A program made the position numbers and the translations under genes. The notes beneath the pieces were generated by a model that made no database searches, was not told the DNA's origin, and saw only the letters and a program-made list of their open reading frames with translations. A DNA stretch of 34,786 nt, from positions 1 to 34,786 of the forward strand of contig CAJOIL010000003.1 in NCBI GenBank assembly GCA_905234525.1, in the 5' to 3' direction. Source of the stretch: an uncultured Lachnospiraceae bacterium. Its GTDB lineage: Bacteria > Bacillota > Clostridia > Lachnospirales > Lachnospiraceae. Of the stretch, positions 24,606-33,619 are shown piece after piece (within the stretch, counting starts at the first letter, position 1; the number at the start of each line of letters is the position of its first letter).

Positions 24606-24673
24606 CCAACATTTCGCTTCGCGAAAACGTCGCCTTGTCGTAAGGGATCCGTCGCTTCACGACACCTTACGAC
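24606..24673 (-). ncRNA. Hairpin element before rplF (GGCGAC type, copy 2)
   Basis: On the minus strand GUCGUAAGG..CCUUACGAC forms a long stem enclosing GUCG..CGAC. It is followed by AAGGCGAC and a hairpin ACGUUUUCGC-GAA-GCGAAAUGU (one bulge), then UGG. It shares the AAGGCGAC, GAA triloop and UUGG parts with the copy before rplR. Confidence 0.55.
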
Positions 24674-25075
24674 CTACCATACAAAGCAGAGAACTTCACC
24701 GCCGACAGCTTCCTTACGAGCCTCTTTATCGGTAATGATTCCCTTATTAGTTGAGAGAATTGCTATACCTAAGCCACCGAGTACTGATGGTATCTCGTCC
24801 TTGCCTGCGTACACACGAAGACCCGGCTTAGAGATTCTCTTAATACCTGTAATAATCTTCTCATTCTTATCAGCGCCGTATTTCATTGTTACACGGATTG
24901 TCTTGAAGCTACCATCCTCTACGATGTCATACTTGCTGATATATCCCTCATCTACTAAGATACCTGCAATGGCAACCTTCATCTTAGATGCAGGAATATC
25001 TACTGTATCATGTTTTGCAGTATTTGCATTACGAATTCTTGTAAGCATATCTGCAATTGGATCACTCATTGTCAT
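24674..25075 (-). CDS. rpsH: 30S ribosomal protein S8
   Basis: 133 aa with [31 protein letters not shown] at the N-terminus and the C-terminal [27 protein letters not shown]8 is a 16S primary binder and the spc-operon repressor in enteric bacteria. AGGAGG sits 9 nt before the first ATG, so the two extra residues (MT) are likely kept. Confidence 0.98.
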   Translation of the reverse strand: MTMSDPIADMLTRIRNANTAKHDTVDIPASKMKVAIAGILVDEGYISKYDIVEDGSFKTIRVTMKYGADKNEKIITGIKRISKPGLRVYAGKDEIPSVLGGLGIAILSTNKGIITDKEARKEAVGGEVLCFVW

Positions 25076-25102
25076 GATTTTATTCCTCCTAAACTTGTAT
25101 AC

Positions 25103-25288
25103 TTACCATGATGCTTTCTTAACACCGGGAATCTGACCTTTGTAAGCTAACTCCCTAAAGCATACTCTGCAAATACCATACTTTCTTAAATATGCATGTG
25201 GACGTCCACAAATCTTGCAACGACTGTATTCTCTGGTAGAGAATTTCTGCTTGCGTTGCTGTTTAACTTTCATTGATTTCTTAGCCAT
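25103..25288 (-). CDS. rpsZ: 30S ribosomal protein S14, zinc type
   Basis: 61 aa, the short zinc-binding S14 typical of Gram-positives. Cys24, Cys27, Cys40 and Cys43 ([14 protein letters not shown]) hold zinc, and the C-terminus [11 protein letters not shown] is canonical. Confidence 0.98.
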   Translation of the reverse strand: MAKKSMKVKQQRKQKFSTREYSRCKICGRPHAYLRKYGICRVCFRELAYKGQIPGVKKASW

Positions 25289-25300
25289 CTAAATTCCCTC

Positions 25301-25843
25301 CTAATTTTCAGCAAAAGGCATATTGAAAAGTTTTAACAACTCTCTGGCCTCTTCATCTGTTCTTGCTGTTGTTACAAATATAACATCCATACCTCTCACT
25401 TTATCAACCTTGTCATATTCGATCTCAGGGAATATGATTTGCTCCTTAATACCGAGAGCATAATTACCTCTTCCATCAAATGAATTAGGGTTAACGCCTC
25501 TAAAGTCACGTACACGAGGAAGTGCAAGATTAATAAGACGATCTGCAAATTCATACATCTTTTCACCACGAAGAGTGGTCTTGCATCCTATTGCCATGCC
25601 TTCACGAAGCTTGAAGTTAGCAATCGAATTCTTAGCCTTGGTAACAACTGCCTTCTGACCTGTGATTGTCTCCATGTCCTTAACAGCCGCATCTAATACC
25701 TTGGCATTTTCTTTTGCTTCACCAACGCCCATGTTGACAACAATCTTGTCGAGCTTTGGCACTTCCATTTTATTCTTATAACCAAACTTCTTAATCATAG
25801 CATCTATGATTTCATCTTGGTATGTATCCTTTAGTCTACTCAC
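25301..25843 (-). CDS. rplE: 50S ribosomal protein L5
   Basis: 180 aa 5S rRNA-binding protein with [65 protein letters not shown] and [43 protein letters not shown]. Normal length. Confidence 0.98.
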   Translation of the reverse strand: MSRLKDTYQDEIIDAMIKKFGYKNKMEVPKLDKIVVNMGVGEAKENAKVLDAAVKDMETITGQKAVVTKAKNSIANFKLREGMAIGCKTTLRGEKMYEFADRLINLALPRVRDFRGVNPNSFDGRGNYALGIKEQIIFPEIEYDKVDKVRGMDVIFVTTARTDEEARELLKLFNMPFAEN

Positions 25844-25863
25844 CGCTATAGCCTCCTTCCTAA

Positions 25864-26175
25864 TTAGTCAATTACGTCGCCTGTTTTCTTGGCGTAGCGC
25901 ACTTTCTTGTCTCCATCCATCTTGAAGCCAACCCTTGTAGGCTCGCCCTTGTGAAGGAGCATAACATTGGAAATGTTAATAGGAGCTTCCGTCTCTATTC
26001 TACCGCCGGCCTGATTAGCCATGCTTGGTTTCTGATGCTTAGTAACAATATTGATACCTTCGACGGTAACGGTATTTTGCTTAGCGTTAACTTCGAGCAC
26101 TTTACCTTCTTTGTGAATATCTTTGCCGGCGATTACTCTTACCTCATCACCTTTTTTAATTTTCATCATTGCCAT
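25864..26175 (-). CDS. rplX: 50S ribosomal protein L24
   Basis: 103 aa with the KOW motif [46 protein letters not shown]24 starts 50S assembly. AGGAGG lies 7 nt before the first ATG; the MAMM start has two further in-frame Met codons but the first is best spaced. Confidence 0.98.
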   Translation of the reverse strand: MAMMKIKKGDEVRVIAGKDIHKEGKVLEVNAKQNTVTVEGINIVTKHQKPSMANQAGGRIETEAPINISNVMLLHKGEPTRVGFKMDGDKKVRYAKKTGDVID

Positions 26176-26186
26176 AGGTCGACCTC

Positions 26187-26555
26187 CTATAATACTTCCG
26201 GAGCAAGTGACACAATCTTCATAAATGACTTATCACGAAGCTCTCTTGCTACAGGACCAAAGATACGTGTTCCTCTCGGAGTGTTGTCTTCCTTTAAAAT
26301 TACTGCAGCATTCTCATCAAACTTAATGTATGAGCCGTCCTTACGACGTGCACCCTTCTTGCTACGTACTACAACTGCTTGAACAACATCACCCTTCTTA
26401 ACTTGTCCGCCGGGGATGGCTTCCTTAACAGTTGCGGTAACAATATCACCGATATTAGCATATCTTCTTGTAGAGCCGCCCATAACACGAATAACAAGTA
26501 TCTCCTTAGCACCCGTATTGTCGGCTACCTTTAATCTGCTTTCTTGTTGAACCAT
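26187..26555 (-). CDS. rplN: 50S ribosomal protein L14
   Basis: 122 aa, the usual length, with [46 protein letters not shown] and [44 protein letters not shown]. It contacts 16S rRNA at bridges B5 and B8. Confidence 0.98.
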   Translation of the reverse strand: MVQQESRLKVADNTGAKEILVIRVMGGSTRRYANIGDIVTATVKEAIPGGQVKKGDVVQAVVVRSKKGARRKDGSYIKFDENAAVILKEDNTPRGTRIFGPVARELRDKSFMKIVSLAPEVL

Positions 26556-26569
26556 GATAGCGCCTCCTT

Positions 26570-26824
26570 TTACTTAGCACGCTCTACGACTTCAACAAGT
26601 CTCCATCTCTTATCCTTAGAGAGAGGTCTTGTCTCCATTACTCTTACGGTATCACCCTTATGAGCATTGTTCTCTTCGTCGTGAGCCTTTAACTTATATG
26701 TTCTCTTAACAATCTTATTATAAAGTGGATGCTTAACGTTGTCCTTTACGGCAACAACGATTGTCTTATCCATCTTATCGCTTACAACAACGCCTTGACG
26801 TGTTTTTCTTAAGTTTCTTTCCAC
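26570..26824 (-). CDS. rpsQ: 30S ribosomal protein S17
   Basis: 84 aa OB-fold protein with [76 protein letters not shown] primary binder of the 16S 5' domain. Normal length. Confidence 0.98.
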   Translation of the reverse strand: MERNLRKTRQGVVVSDKMDKTIVVAVKDNVKHPLYNKIVKRTYKLKAHDEENNAHKGDTVRVMETRPLSKDKRWRLVEVVERAK

Positions 26825-26846
26825 GATTTAACTCCTTTCTAATTAA

Positions 26847-27053
26847 CTATTTTCCGGCCGCTGCCTCACTCTTTACAGTCTGAATTCTTGCGATGTCTCT
26901 TCTGACTTCCTTAATTCTTCCTGTGTTCTCTAATTGATTGGTAGCATTCTGAAATCGTAAATTAAAAAGTTCTCTCTTGGCTTCTACCAATTTCGCATCA
27001 AGCTCTTCAGGAGCCAATGTTCTTAAATCTTTGAGATAATCTTTAGTTTTCAT
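26847..27053 (-). CDS. rpmC: 50S ribosomal protein L29
   Basis: The track gives 106 aa, but GGAGGAG precedes an internal ATG at 27053 that yields [47 protein letters not shown], 68 aa, the normal L29 length. It overlaps the end of rplP by 11 nt, so its RBS lies in rplP and the two are coupled. L29 sits at the tunnel exit and contacts SRP and trigger factor. Confidence 0.97.
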   Translation of the reverse strand: MKTKDYLKDLRTLAPEELDAKLVEAKRELFNLRFQNATNQLENTGRIKEVRRDIARIQTVKSEAAAGK

Positions 27054-27477
27054 CTGCTCCTCCTTCCAAATCAGCCTTTGATACAATCTTACACTTACAA
27101 GGGAGCTTATGAGTTGCAAGACGAAGAGCTTCCTTAGCAATCTCTTCCTCAACTCCGGCAATCTCAAACATAACTCTTCCCGGCTTAACTACTGCAACCC
27201 AGTATTCTACGGCACCTTTACCTTTACCCATACGAGTCTCGGCAGGAGTCTTAGTAATTGGCTTGTCAGGGAAAATCTTAATCCATACCTGACCACCACG
27301 CTTTACGTAACGAGTCATCGCTACACGGGCTGCTTCTATTTGATTTGACTTTATCCAACAAGGTTCTGTGGCAACAATACCATATTCACCGTAAGTAATC
27401 TTATTACCTCTGGTTGCCTTGCCCCTCATAGAACCTCTGAATTGCTTTCTATGCTTTACTCTCTTAGGCATTAACAT
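27043..27477 (-). CDS. rplP: 50S ribosomal protein L16
   Basis: 144 aa with [103 protein letters not shown], all canonical. It shares one base with the rpsC stop (TAATG); AAGGAGG is 8 nt before this first ATG, so the ML extension is probably translated. Confidence 0.98.
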   Translation of the reverse strand: MLMPKRVKHRKQFRGSMRGKATRGNKITYGEYGIVATEPCWIKSNQIEAARVAMTRYVKRGGQVWIKIFPDKPITKTPAETRMGKGKGAVEYWVAVVKPGRVMFEIAGVEEEIAKEALRLATHKLPCKCKIVSKADLEGGADEN

Positions 27478-28139
27478 TAGCGGTTTCCTCCTTCCTTGTT
27501 CTCCTTCACAGGAAGTATCTCACCTTTGTAAATCCAAACCTTAACACCAACCTTACCATAGGTTGTATCAGCCTCAGCGAAACCATAGTCGATATCAGCT
27601 CTTAAAGTCTGAAGAGGAATTGTTCCCTCATTATAGAACTCTGTACGAGCCATATCAGCACCACCGAGACGTCCTGATACAGATGTCTTAATACCCTGTA
27701 CGCCTGCCTTCATTGCTCTTGACATGCAAGACTTCATTGCACGACGGAAGGATACTCTGTTCTCAAGCTGTGCAGCAATATTCTCTGCTACAAGCTGTGC
27801 ATCCTTCTCAGGTCTCTTAACTTCCTTAATGTCAACAACAAGCTTCTTGTCTGTTAACTTCTGAAGTTCTGATTTAACTCTCTCTATCTCTGCACCACCC
27901 TTACCGATTACGATACCGGGCTTAGCTGTATAAACTATTACTTTAACACGGTCAGAAGAATCTCTTTCGATATTAATCTTTGATACGCCTGCCGCATATA
28001 ACTTTTTCTTAAGAAATGTTCTGATATTATAATCTTCAACTAATTGGTCACCAAACTGATCCTTAGGTGCATACCACTTAGAATCCCAATCTTTGATAAT
28101 ACCAACTCTTAAGCCATGAGGATTAACTTTTTGACCCAT
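27477..28139 (-). CDS. rpsC: 30S ribosomal protein S3
   Basis: 220 aa with [24 protein letters not shown], the KH domain around 40-110 ([26 protein letters not shown]) and the C-terminal [66 protein letters not shown]3 lines the mRNA entry channel. Confidence 0.98.
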   Translation of the reverse strand: MGQKVNPHGLRVGIIKDWDSKWYAPKDQFGDQLVEDYNIRTFLKKKLYAAGVSKINIERDSSDRVKVIVYTAKPGIVIGKGGAEIERVKSELQKLTDKKLVVDIKEVKRPEKDAQLVAENIAAQLENRVSFRRAMKSCMSRAMKAGVQGIKTSVSGRLGGADMARTEFYNEGTIPLQTLRADIDYGFAEADTTYGKVGVKVWIYKGEILPVKENKEGGNR

Positions 28140-28153
28140 GCTTTCCCTCCTTC

Positions 28154-28549
28154 TTACTTTCTGTCAAGCACAATTGTAATGTGACTCATTCTCTTCTCTA
28201 TTCTGTAAGCTCTACCTTGCGCTCTAGGCTGAATTCTCTTCATTGTAGGACCTTTGTTAGCATAGCACTCTGCTATGTATAGCTCCTCAGCGCTGTAATT
28301 CTCTTCCGGATAGTTATTCTCTGCATTAGCAATTGCAGACTTTAATAACTTCTCTATTACCTTAGATGCGTATCTTGGGTTGTAACTTAGAATACCAAGT
28401 GCTGTTGTTACATCCTTACCTCTAATGGCATCTAATACAAAGCAAGCCTTTGTTACTGACATTCTTGCAAATGATAACTTAGCAGAAGGTCGGGTATCTT
28501 TAACAGCATTTCTTTCTTGCTTAATTTGACTTCTATGTCCCTTAGCCAT
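28154..28549 (-). CDS. rplV: 50S ribosomal protein L22
   Basis: 131 aa, about 15-20 longer than many L22 because of an N-terminal extension ([23 protein letters not shown]). The core shows [55 protein letters not shown] and the tunnel beta-hairpin [23 protein letters not shown]. Confidence 0.97.
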   Translation of the reverse strand: MAKGHRSQIKQERNAVKDTRPSAKLSFARMSVTKACFVLDAIRGKDVTTALGILSYNPRYASKVIEKLLKSAIANAENNYPEENYSAEELYIAECYANKGPTMKRIQPRAQGRAYRIEKRMSHITIVLDRK

Positions 28550-28565
28550 GAGTAACTCCTTTCAG

Positions 28566-28847
28566 TTAACTAATCTTAGATTTCTTCTCGTCTTTGCCAT
28601 GACCTCTGTAAGTTCTTGTTGCAACGAACTCTCCCAGCTTATGGCCTACCATATCTTCTGTGATGTATACAGGCACATGCTTGCGTCCATCATGAACAGC
28701 AATTGTATGTCCTACGAATTGCGGGAAGATAGTAGAACGACGAGACCATGTCTGAATAACACTCTTGTCTCCCGAAGCGTTCATGGCATCTATTTTCTTC
28801 AATAAGCTTTTGTCGGCAAATGGTCCTTTTTTTAATGAACGTGACAT
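28566..28847 (-). CDS. rpsS: 30S ribosomal protein S19
   Basis: 93 aa with [23 protein letters not shown] and [51 protein letters not shown]. It forms the head complex with S13. Normal length. Confidence 0.98.
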   Translation of the reverse strand: MSRSLKKGPFADKSLLKKIDAMNASGDKSVIQTWSRRSTIFPQFVGHTIAVHDGRKHVPVYITEDMVGHKLGEFVATRTYRGHGKDEKKSKIS

Positions 28848-28858
28848 ATTCTTCCTCC

Positions 28859-29701
28859 TTACTTAATCGCTCTACCGTCGCGTCTACGTACGATTAGCTT
28901 GTTAGATTGCTTGTTCTTCTTACGTGTCTTAAGTCCAAGTGCGGGTTTACCCCAAGGAGTACAAGGACCCGGACGTCCGATAGGTGCCTTACCTTCACCA
29001 CCACCATGTGGATGGTCATTAGGGTTCATAACAGAACCACGAACTGTAGGACGAATTCCCATGTGACGTTTACGACCTGCTTTACCAATCTTGATAAGGT
29101 TATGCTCGCCATTACCGATAGTTCCGATTGTAGCTCTGCAATTAAGTGGAACCATTCTCATCTCGCCTGAAGGAAGTCTGAGTGTTGCATACTTACCTTC
29201 CTTAGCCATGAGCTGTGCCGAGTTACCTGCTGAACGAACAAGCTGTCCGCCCTTGCCCGGATATAACTCAATGTTGTGAACGAGTGTACCAACCGGAATG
29301 TTAGCAAGCGGTAAACAGTTACCGATGTTAACCTCTGCCTCGGGACCATTCTCGATTATATATCCAACCTTAAGTCCTTCAGGGGCTAAGATGTATGTCT
29401 TCTCACCATCTGCATAGCTAAGAAGCGCAATGTTTGCAGTTCTGTTAGGATCGTACTCGATTCCGACAACCTTAGCCGGTATTCCGTCTTTTCTTCTCTT
29501 GAAATCTATTACTCTATACTTTTGTCTATTACCACCACCATGGTGTCTAACCGTTATCTTACCTTGATTGTTACGTCCGGCGTTCTTCTTCTTAGACTTA
29601 AGAAGTGATTTCTCGGGAGTCTTCTTTGTAATCTCTTCGAAATCAGAACCGGTCATATTTCTTCTTGAAGGTGTATATGGGTTATATGTCTTGATTCCCA
29701 T
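28859..29701 (-). CDS. rplB: 50S ribosomal protein L2
   Basis: 280 aa with [24 protein letters not shown] at the start, the OB and SH3-like RNA-binding core, and the conserved C-terminal loop [48 protein letters not shown] that contains the histidine near the peptidyl-transferase centre. Confidence 0.98.
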   Translation of the reverse strand: MGIKTYNPYTPSRRNMTGSDFEEITKKTPEKSLLKSKKKNAGRNNQGKITVRHHGGGNRQKYRVIDFKRRKDGIPAKVVGIEYDPNRTANIALLSYADGEKTYILAPEGLKVGYIIENGPEAEVNIGNCLPLANIPVGTLVHNIELYPGKGGQLVRSAGNSAQLMAKEGKYATLRLPSGEMRMVPLNCRATIGTIGNGEHNLIKIGKAGRKRHMGIRPTVRGSVMNPNDHPHGGGEGKAPIGRPGPCTPWGKPALGLKTRKKNKQSNKLIVRRRDGRAIK

Positions 29702-29743
29702 TTTGTTCTCCTTTCTATTCGACCATCGTTTCTAAATCACATT

Positions 29744-30043
29744 TTAAAGACCTGAGAAAATCTCGATCTCAGCACTGTCTTCCGTCAATGTAACGATTGC
29801 CTTCTTACTCTTAGCAGTCTTGCCGTATGTCATACCACGTCTCTTAGTCTTACCTGACTTATTCATCGTGTTAACCGACTTAACCTTAGTTCCTTCGAAC
29901 ATCTTCTCAACTGCTTCTTTAATCATTGTCTTGTTAGCCTCAGGATGTACTAAGAAAGTATATTTCTTATCAGCCATGCCGTTCATACTCTTCTCAGTTA
30001 CGAGGGGCTTCAGGATTACATCATAATATTGTACATTAGCCAT
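29744..30043 (-). CDS. rplW: 50S ribosomal protein L23
   Basis: 99 aa with [66 protein letters not shown]23 is the docking site for trigger factor and SRP at the tunnel exit. It abuts rplD with a one-base overlap. Confidence 0.98.
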   Translation of the reverse strand: MANVQYYDVILKPLVTEKSMNGMADKKYTFLVHPEANKTMIKEAVEKMFEGTKVKSVNTMNKSGKTKRRGMTYGKTAKSKKAIVTLTEDSAEIEIFSGL

Positions 30044-30663
30044 TATGCATACACCTCCTGAATCTTATCTACTGCGTCCTTGGTAAGAACGAGTGTGTTA
30101 TACTTCAATATATCATACACATTGATTGTTTCTGTTGATGCTGTCTTAACTGTCGGAATGTTCTTAGCTGATGCAACAACATTCTTTGAGTCATCACCAA
30201 GCACAACAAGTGCCTTCTCAACCTTAAGGTTATCCATAACCTTAGCAAAGTTCTTAGTCTTAATCTCATCCATCTTAATCTCATCAACAACAATTATGTT
30301 ATTATCTGTAACCTTAGATGAAAGAGCGCTCTTAAGTGCTAATCTCTTCTCTTTCTTATTCATCTTAAATGAATAATCTCTTGGTACCGGAGCGAATACA
30401 ACGCCACCGCCTGTCCACTGTGGAGCTCTGATAGAACCCTGTCTTGCATGACCTGTTCCCTTCTGTCTCCAAGGTTTTCTTCCGCCGCCTCTTACTTCAG
30501 AACGTGTCTTTGCCTTCTGAGTACCTTGACGGTTATTGGCAAGCTGCTGTACTACAGCCATGTGTACTAAGTGTTCGTTAACTTCTACACCAAATACGGC
30601 ATCATTAAGTTCGATATCACCGACTTCTTTGCCGTCCATATTGTATACGGATACTTTAGCCAT
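30043..30663 (-). CDS. rplD: 50S ribosomal protein L4
   Basis: 206 aa with the tunnel loop [66 protein letters not shown] and the C-terminal [22 protein letters not shown]. In enteric bacteria L4 represses the S10 operon through its leader; whether it acts on the different leader seen here is open. Confidence 0.98.
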   Translation of the reverse strand: MAKVSVYNMDGKEVGDIELNDAVFGVEVNEHLVHMAVVQQLANNRQGTQKAKTRSEVRGGGRKPWRQKGTGHARQGSIRAPQWTGGGVVFAPVPRDYSFKMNKKEKRLALKSALSSKVTDNNIIVVDEIKMDEIKTKNFAKVMDNLKVEKALVVLGDDSKNVVASAKNIPTVKTASTETINVYDILKYNTLVLTKDAVDKIQEVYA

Positions 30664-30691
30664 CGTAAAGTTCCTCCTTTCATAATCTTAA

Positions 30692-31375
30692 TTACTTAGT
30701 CTTCTTAACAGATTCCTTAATTGTTACTAAAGACTTCTTAGGTCCGGGAACTGCTCCCTTAACAAGCAGTAAGTTCTTCTCTGCGTCAACTCTTACAACC
30801 TCAAGGTTCTGGATTGTAACCTTAACGCTTCCCATATGTCCCGGCATTCCTTTGCCCTTGAATACCTTACTGGGTGAAGAACATGCTCCGTTGGAACCCT
30901 GATGGCGATGGAACTTAGAACCATGTGCCATAGGACCTCTGTGCTGTCCTAATCTCTTAATAGTACCCTGGAAACCTTTACCCTTAGAGATTGCTGTTGC
31001 ATCTACCTTATCACCCTTTTCAAAGATATCAGCCTTAATCTCATCAGCCAGGTTATATTCTTCACAGTTATCGAACTTAAATTCTCTAACATATTTCTTG
31101 GCGCCTACGCCTGCCTTATCGAAATGTCCCATCTCAGGCTTATTAACACCGTGTCTTCTCCACACCTTCTTGTGTCCGCCGGCGTCAACGTTAACGCTCT
31201 TTTCCTTTGCATCTGCAAATCCTACCTGGATTGCATCATATCCATCATTATCTACTGTCTTGATCTGTGTTACGACACAAGGTCCTGCTTCAAGCACTGT
31301 TACAGGAACGAGTGAGCCGTCTTCACCGAACACTTGAGTCATACCAAGCTTCGTAGCCAAAATAGCTTTCTTCAT
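30692..31375 (-). CDS. rplC: 50S ribosomal protein L3
   Basis: 227 aa, somewhat longer than the common ~209. It has [40 protein letters not shown] and the rRNA-penetrating loop [66 protein letters not shown] 134-bp structured spacer separates it from rpsJ. Confidence 0.98.
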   Translation of the reverse strand: MKKAILATKLGMTQVFGEDGSLVPVTVLEAGPCVVTQIKTVDNDGYDAIQVGFADAKEKSVNVDAGGHKKVWRRHGVNKPEMGHFDKAGVGAKKYVREFKFDNCEEYNLADEIKADIFEKGDKVDATAISKGKGFQGTIKRLGQHRGPMAHGSKFHRHQGSNGACSSPSKVFKGKGMPGHMGSVKVTIQNLEVVRVDAEKNLLLVKGAVPGPKKSLVTIKESVKKTK

Positions 31376-31395
31376 TGTCTTTCCTCCTAATTAAT

Positions 31396-31509
31396 CTACA
31401 GCGGAACGGAAGCAATCCGTTCATACTAGTTTACAAGGTGTCTCGCCCATTGTGTTCACCTGCGGTGAAGGGCTCGACATGCAGCACATCGACTTCGCCG
31501 ATACGCAGC
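31396..31509 (-). ncRNA. Structured spacer before rplC, tandem-GA hairpin element (copy 2)
   Basis: On the minus strand AUCGGC-GAA-GUCGAU forms a first hairpin. It is followed by GUC-GA-GCCC, an inner hairpin UUCACC-GCA-GGUGAA and GGGC-GA-GAC (31438-31480), then a separate GAACGGA..UCCGUUC hairpin close to the rplC start. The 14 bases at the GGGC-GA-GAC side are identical to the copy before rpmJ; the inner stem is different but also pairs. Confidence 0.6.
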
Positions 31510-31827
31510 CTACTTCTCTTTCATCTTAATGCTGATATCAACACCGGCAGGCATCTCTAATGAAGAGAGTGCATCAACAGTCTTATCTGTTGGTGTAATG
31601 ATATCAATAAGTCTCTTATGAGTTCTCTGCTCGAACTGCTCTCTTGAATCCTTATACTTGTGAGTAGCTCTAAGAATTGTAACGACCTCCTTCTTAGTGG
31701 GAAGAGGTACGGGTCCGCTCACCTTAGATCCATTCTTCTTAACAGTCTCGATAATCTTCTTGGCTGATGAATCAACGAGTTCGTGATCATATGCCTTAAG
31801 TGTAATTCTCATAAATTGAGTTGCCAT
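31510..31827 (-). CDS. rpsJ: 30S ribosomal protein S10
   Basis: 105 aa with [72 protein letters not shown]10 is also NusE in the antitermination complex. AGGAGG precedes the ATG. First gene of the whole ribosomal cluster, behind a long leader. Confidence 0.98.
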   Translation of the reverse strand: MATQFMRITLKAYDHELVDSSAKKIIETVKKNGSKVSGPVPLPTKKEVVTILRATHKYKDSREQFEQRTHKRLIDIITPTDKTVDALSSLEMPAGVDISIKMKEK

Positions 31828-32074
31828 AAAAAAAGTCGCCTCCTTTTCGCACTTTAATAGTGAGACAAGCGGTGACTGTACACTTAACCGTGTGTGTCCT
31901 ATTTTACAACAGGAATATAACGGACGGTTTCTGCCTCATTTGGCAGACCTGTCATGTATACAGTGACTTGTCGTCAGTTTCCTAACTTGACATTCGCTCC
32001 GCCGAATTCTCTGCAGCCCGGCTAGTTAGCCTTGTGCAGTAACCTCAAACTTCATCGCTATCAATGTCACAGCG
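31828..32074 (-). promoter_or_regulatory. S10-operon leader with at least five hairpins
   Basis: From the predicted start near 32074 to the rpsJ ATG the transcript has about 245 nt of leader. In minus-strand order I see CUGCA..UGCAG enclosing GGCU..AGCC (32011-32039), AUUCG..CGAAU (about 31993-32008), GUUAG-GAAA-CUGAC with a GNRA loop (31973-31986), GUCA..UGAC (31951-31966) and CUGCC..GGCAG (31931-31946). There is no ORF. The likely role is feedback control by a ribosomal protein, but the binder is unknown. Confidence 0.55.
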
Positions 32075-32080
32075 TGTACT

Positions 32081-32109
32081 AATATACACTAGATTAGTTT
32101 CTATTGCAA
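32081..32109 (-). promoter_or_regulatory. Sigma-A-type promoter of the S10 cluster
   Basis: TTGCAA (32104-32109) and TATATT (32081-32086) are exactly 17 bp apart on the minus strand, in the correct place for the only upstream promoter of rpsJ. It is the best promoter match in this part of the window. Confidence 0.65.
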
Positions 32110-32139
32110 GGAGATTTTAAATTAGATTGTATTTTATTA

Positions 32140-32180
32140 AATACAAAAGAATATGGTTGTGCCACAAGTGTAACACAACC
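32140..32180 (-). terminator. Possible terminator ahead of the S10 promoter
   Basis: GGTTGTG (32155-32161) and CACAACC (32174-32180) form a 7-bp stem followed on the minus strand by ATATTCTTTTGTATT. It would stop transcripts coming from the two-component genes. The T-tract is imperfect. Confidence 0.4.
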
Positions 32181-32215
32181 ACTAGATGTTGATTTTTAGG
32201 CAAATGACTGAGCAG

Positions 32216-32263
32216 CCAAGGACCTGCTAAGCGACATTTCGTCATGAGCGCGCAGGTCCCTGG
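32216..32263. repeat. Inverted repeat CCAAGGACCTGC / GCAGGTCCCTGG
   Basis: A 12-bp stem with one mismatch around a 24-nt loop in the 637-bp gap between rpsJ and the sensor kinase. No T-run follows on either side. Purpose unknown; it may be part of the neighbouring repeat cluster. Confidence 0.5.
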
Positions 32264-32288
32264 TGCGAAGGCATAAGATAATAATATA

Positions 32289-32490
32289 AGGTGTGTCACG
32301 GGGACATATCTTAAAACATAAGCCCTACAACTGACACAGTGTTTCTAAGAGACCTTAACGGGTCTCGGTGCTTAGCGATTCACAAGCGAAGCGCAGTGAG
32401 AGTTTAGCACCGCTAGGGGAACCCGTTCAGCTTTGTCAGTTGCAGGGCTTGTGGCGTATTTGTGTCAAGGGACACGTCCCGCTGACACAC
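32289..32490. repeat. Composite palindromic element with GTGTGTCA..GGGAC ends
   Basis: The left end GTGTGTCAcgGGGACATATC (about 32291) and the reverse complement of the right end, GTGTGTCAgcGGGACGTGTC, match in most positions, so the ~200-bp element has terminal inverted repeats. Inside, AAGCCCTACAACTGACA (32320-32336) pairs with 32434-32450 in 16 of 17 positions and encloses GAGACC..GGTCTC and CGGTGCT..AGCACCG hairpins. The right end encodes the last residues and stop of the sensor kinase. It has no ORF of its own and resembles a MITE or BIME. Confidence 0.7.
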
Positions 32491-33619
32491 TAAATAAGAT
32501 ACCGTTATTAGTTGATGTTGCACTTATTCTCCAGCCATGCAATTCAACAATCTCCTTGGCAAGAGCAAGACCGATACCTGTATTGCCTTTGCTTCCGGTA
32601 TGAGATGCATCAAATATGTTCGCCAACTCTTCTTCATCTATATTAGTGTCTAAGTCATTCCAAACAGTAAACGTATTATTGTAATACTTGATTTCAATCT
32701 TACTCTTGGCAAATTTTAGAGAATACGTAAACAAACCGGATATGACGTGTTCAAGCTTACCGGGGTCAGCTAACACATTTCCTGTAGCCATATCAACATC
32801 AACCCTCAAATCGAGCTCTGCTACTGCGCCCTCAAACGGCATTAGGACATCTTCCACGAACTCACCAAAGCGTATCTCTTCCTTATTGATGTGAACTGCA
32901 CCACTCTCAACCTTAGCCATGTACAATATATCTTCTATAAGATCACTCATGTGCTTGGTCTCACCTACAATAATGCGCCCTGTCCTTTGATCGTCATTAA
33001 CTATGCCTTGCTCTATAGCCTCTGCATAGCCTCCAATCATCATAAGCGGTGTCTTAAGCTCACGCGAAGTATTCTCGAAGAAATTCATCTGCGCCAATTC
33101 CTTCTGTTCAATGCTAAGGCTCATATAATAACCAAAAACAGCTCCGATAACACCTATTATAATGGCCATGATAATCATTGCGATGTTAATTCCTATAATG
33201 ATTTCCGGTCCGCCGGACACATCTACATATGCCATCAGAAGATCTCCGGATTCATTAAAATCGTTAAATTCCTGTATATAATATGAATTTTCTCCCAGCT
33301 TAACCGATTGCATATCGGAAGCATCATTGTCGAGCACCCATTTATATATTTCTCGCTCCCTGGCTGTCAGCTCATCCGCATTGCTGTCCGACTTAGCTTC
33401 CTTAAAATACACCCACTGCGCATAGTATATGGCGTCTTTGGTTTCGTCTTCCGACGAATTATCTGCTTCATAAGACGTTACCGCCTCTATAGCGTCCTTA
33501 GCATTATTCTTAATCCAAAAATGCACGCATATATTAAATATTAATGTTATTAATATAATTATTGCAAAAGCAACACCACCTATTAGTATTGCTGTTCTTA
33601 TCTTAGGCCTTTTCATCAT
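32465..33619 (-). CDS. Degenerate sensor histidine kinase (no phospho-acceptor His)
   Basis: 384 aa. A first membrane helix (about 10-36), an extracytoplasmic segment (about 37-138), a second helix (about 139-165), then HisKA-like and HATPase domains. The H-box reads FFENTSRELKTPLMMI: Arg186 (codon CGT) stands where family members have His. The N-box ISGLFTYSLKFA has Tyr299 in place of the Mg-ATP-binding Asn, and the first glycine box is NDLDTNI rather than D-G-x-G-I. The later GNTGIGLALAKEIVELHGW box is intact. The reading frame is complete, so this looks like a pseudokinase rather than a wreck. It overlaps the regulator gene by 17 nt; its C-terminal SAGRVP is encoded by a repeat end. Confidence 0.85.
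   Translation of the reverse strand: MMKRPKIRTAILIGGVAFAIIILITLIFNICVHFWIKNNAKDAIEAVTSYEADNSSEDETKDAIYYAQWVYFKEAKSDSNADELTAREREIYKWVLDNDASDMQSVKLGENSYYIQEFNDFNESGDLLMAYVDVSGGPEIIIGINIAMIIMAIIIGVIGAVFGYYMSLSIEQKELAQMNFFENTSRELKTPLMMIGGYAEAIEQGIVNDDQRTGRIIVGETKHMSDLIEDILYMAKVESGAVHINKEEIRFGEFVEDVLMPFEGAVAELDLRVDVDMATGNVLADPGKLEHVISGLFTYSLKFAKSKIEIKYYNNTFTVWNDLDTNIDEEELANIFDASHTGSKGNTGIGLALAKEIVELHGWRISATSTNNGILFSVSAGRVP

Noticed and set aside
32117-32299. 60-aa minus ORF in the gap before rpsJ
   Set aside because: It runs through hairpins and a repeat, lacks a ribosome-binding site and has no protein-like composition.
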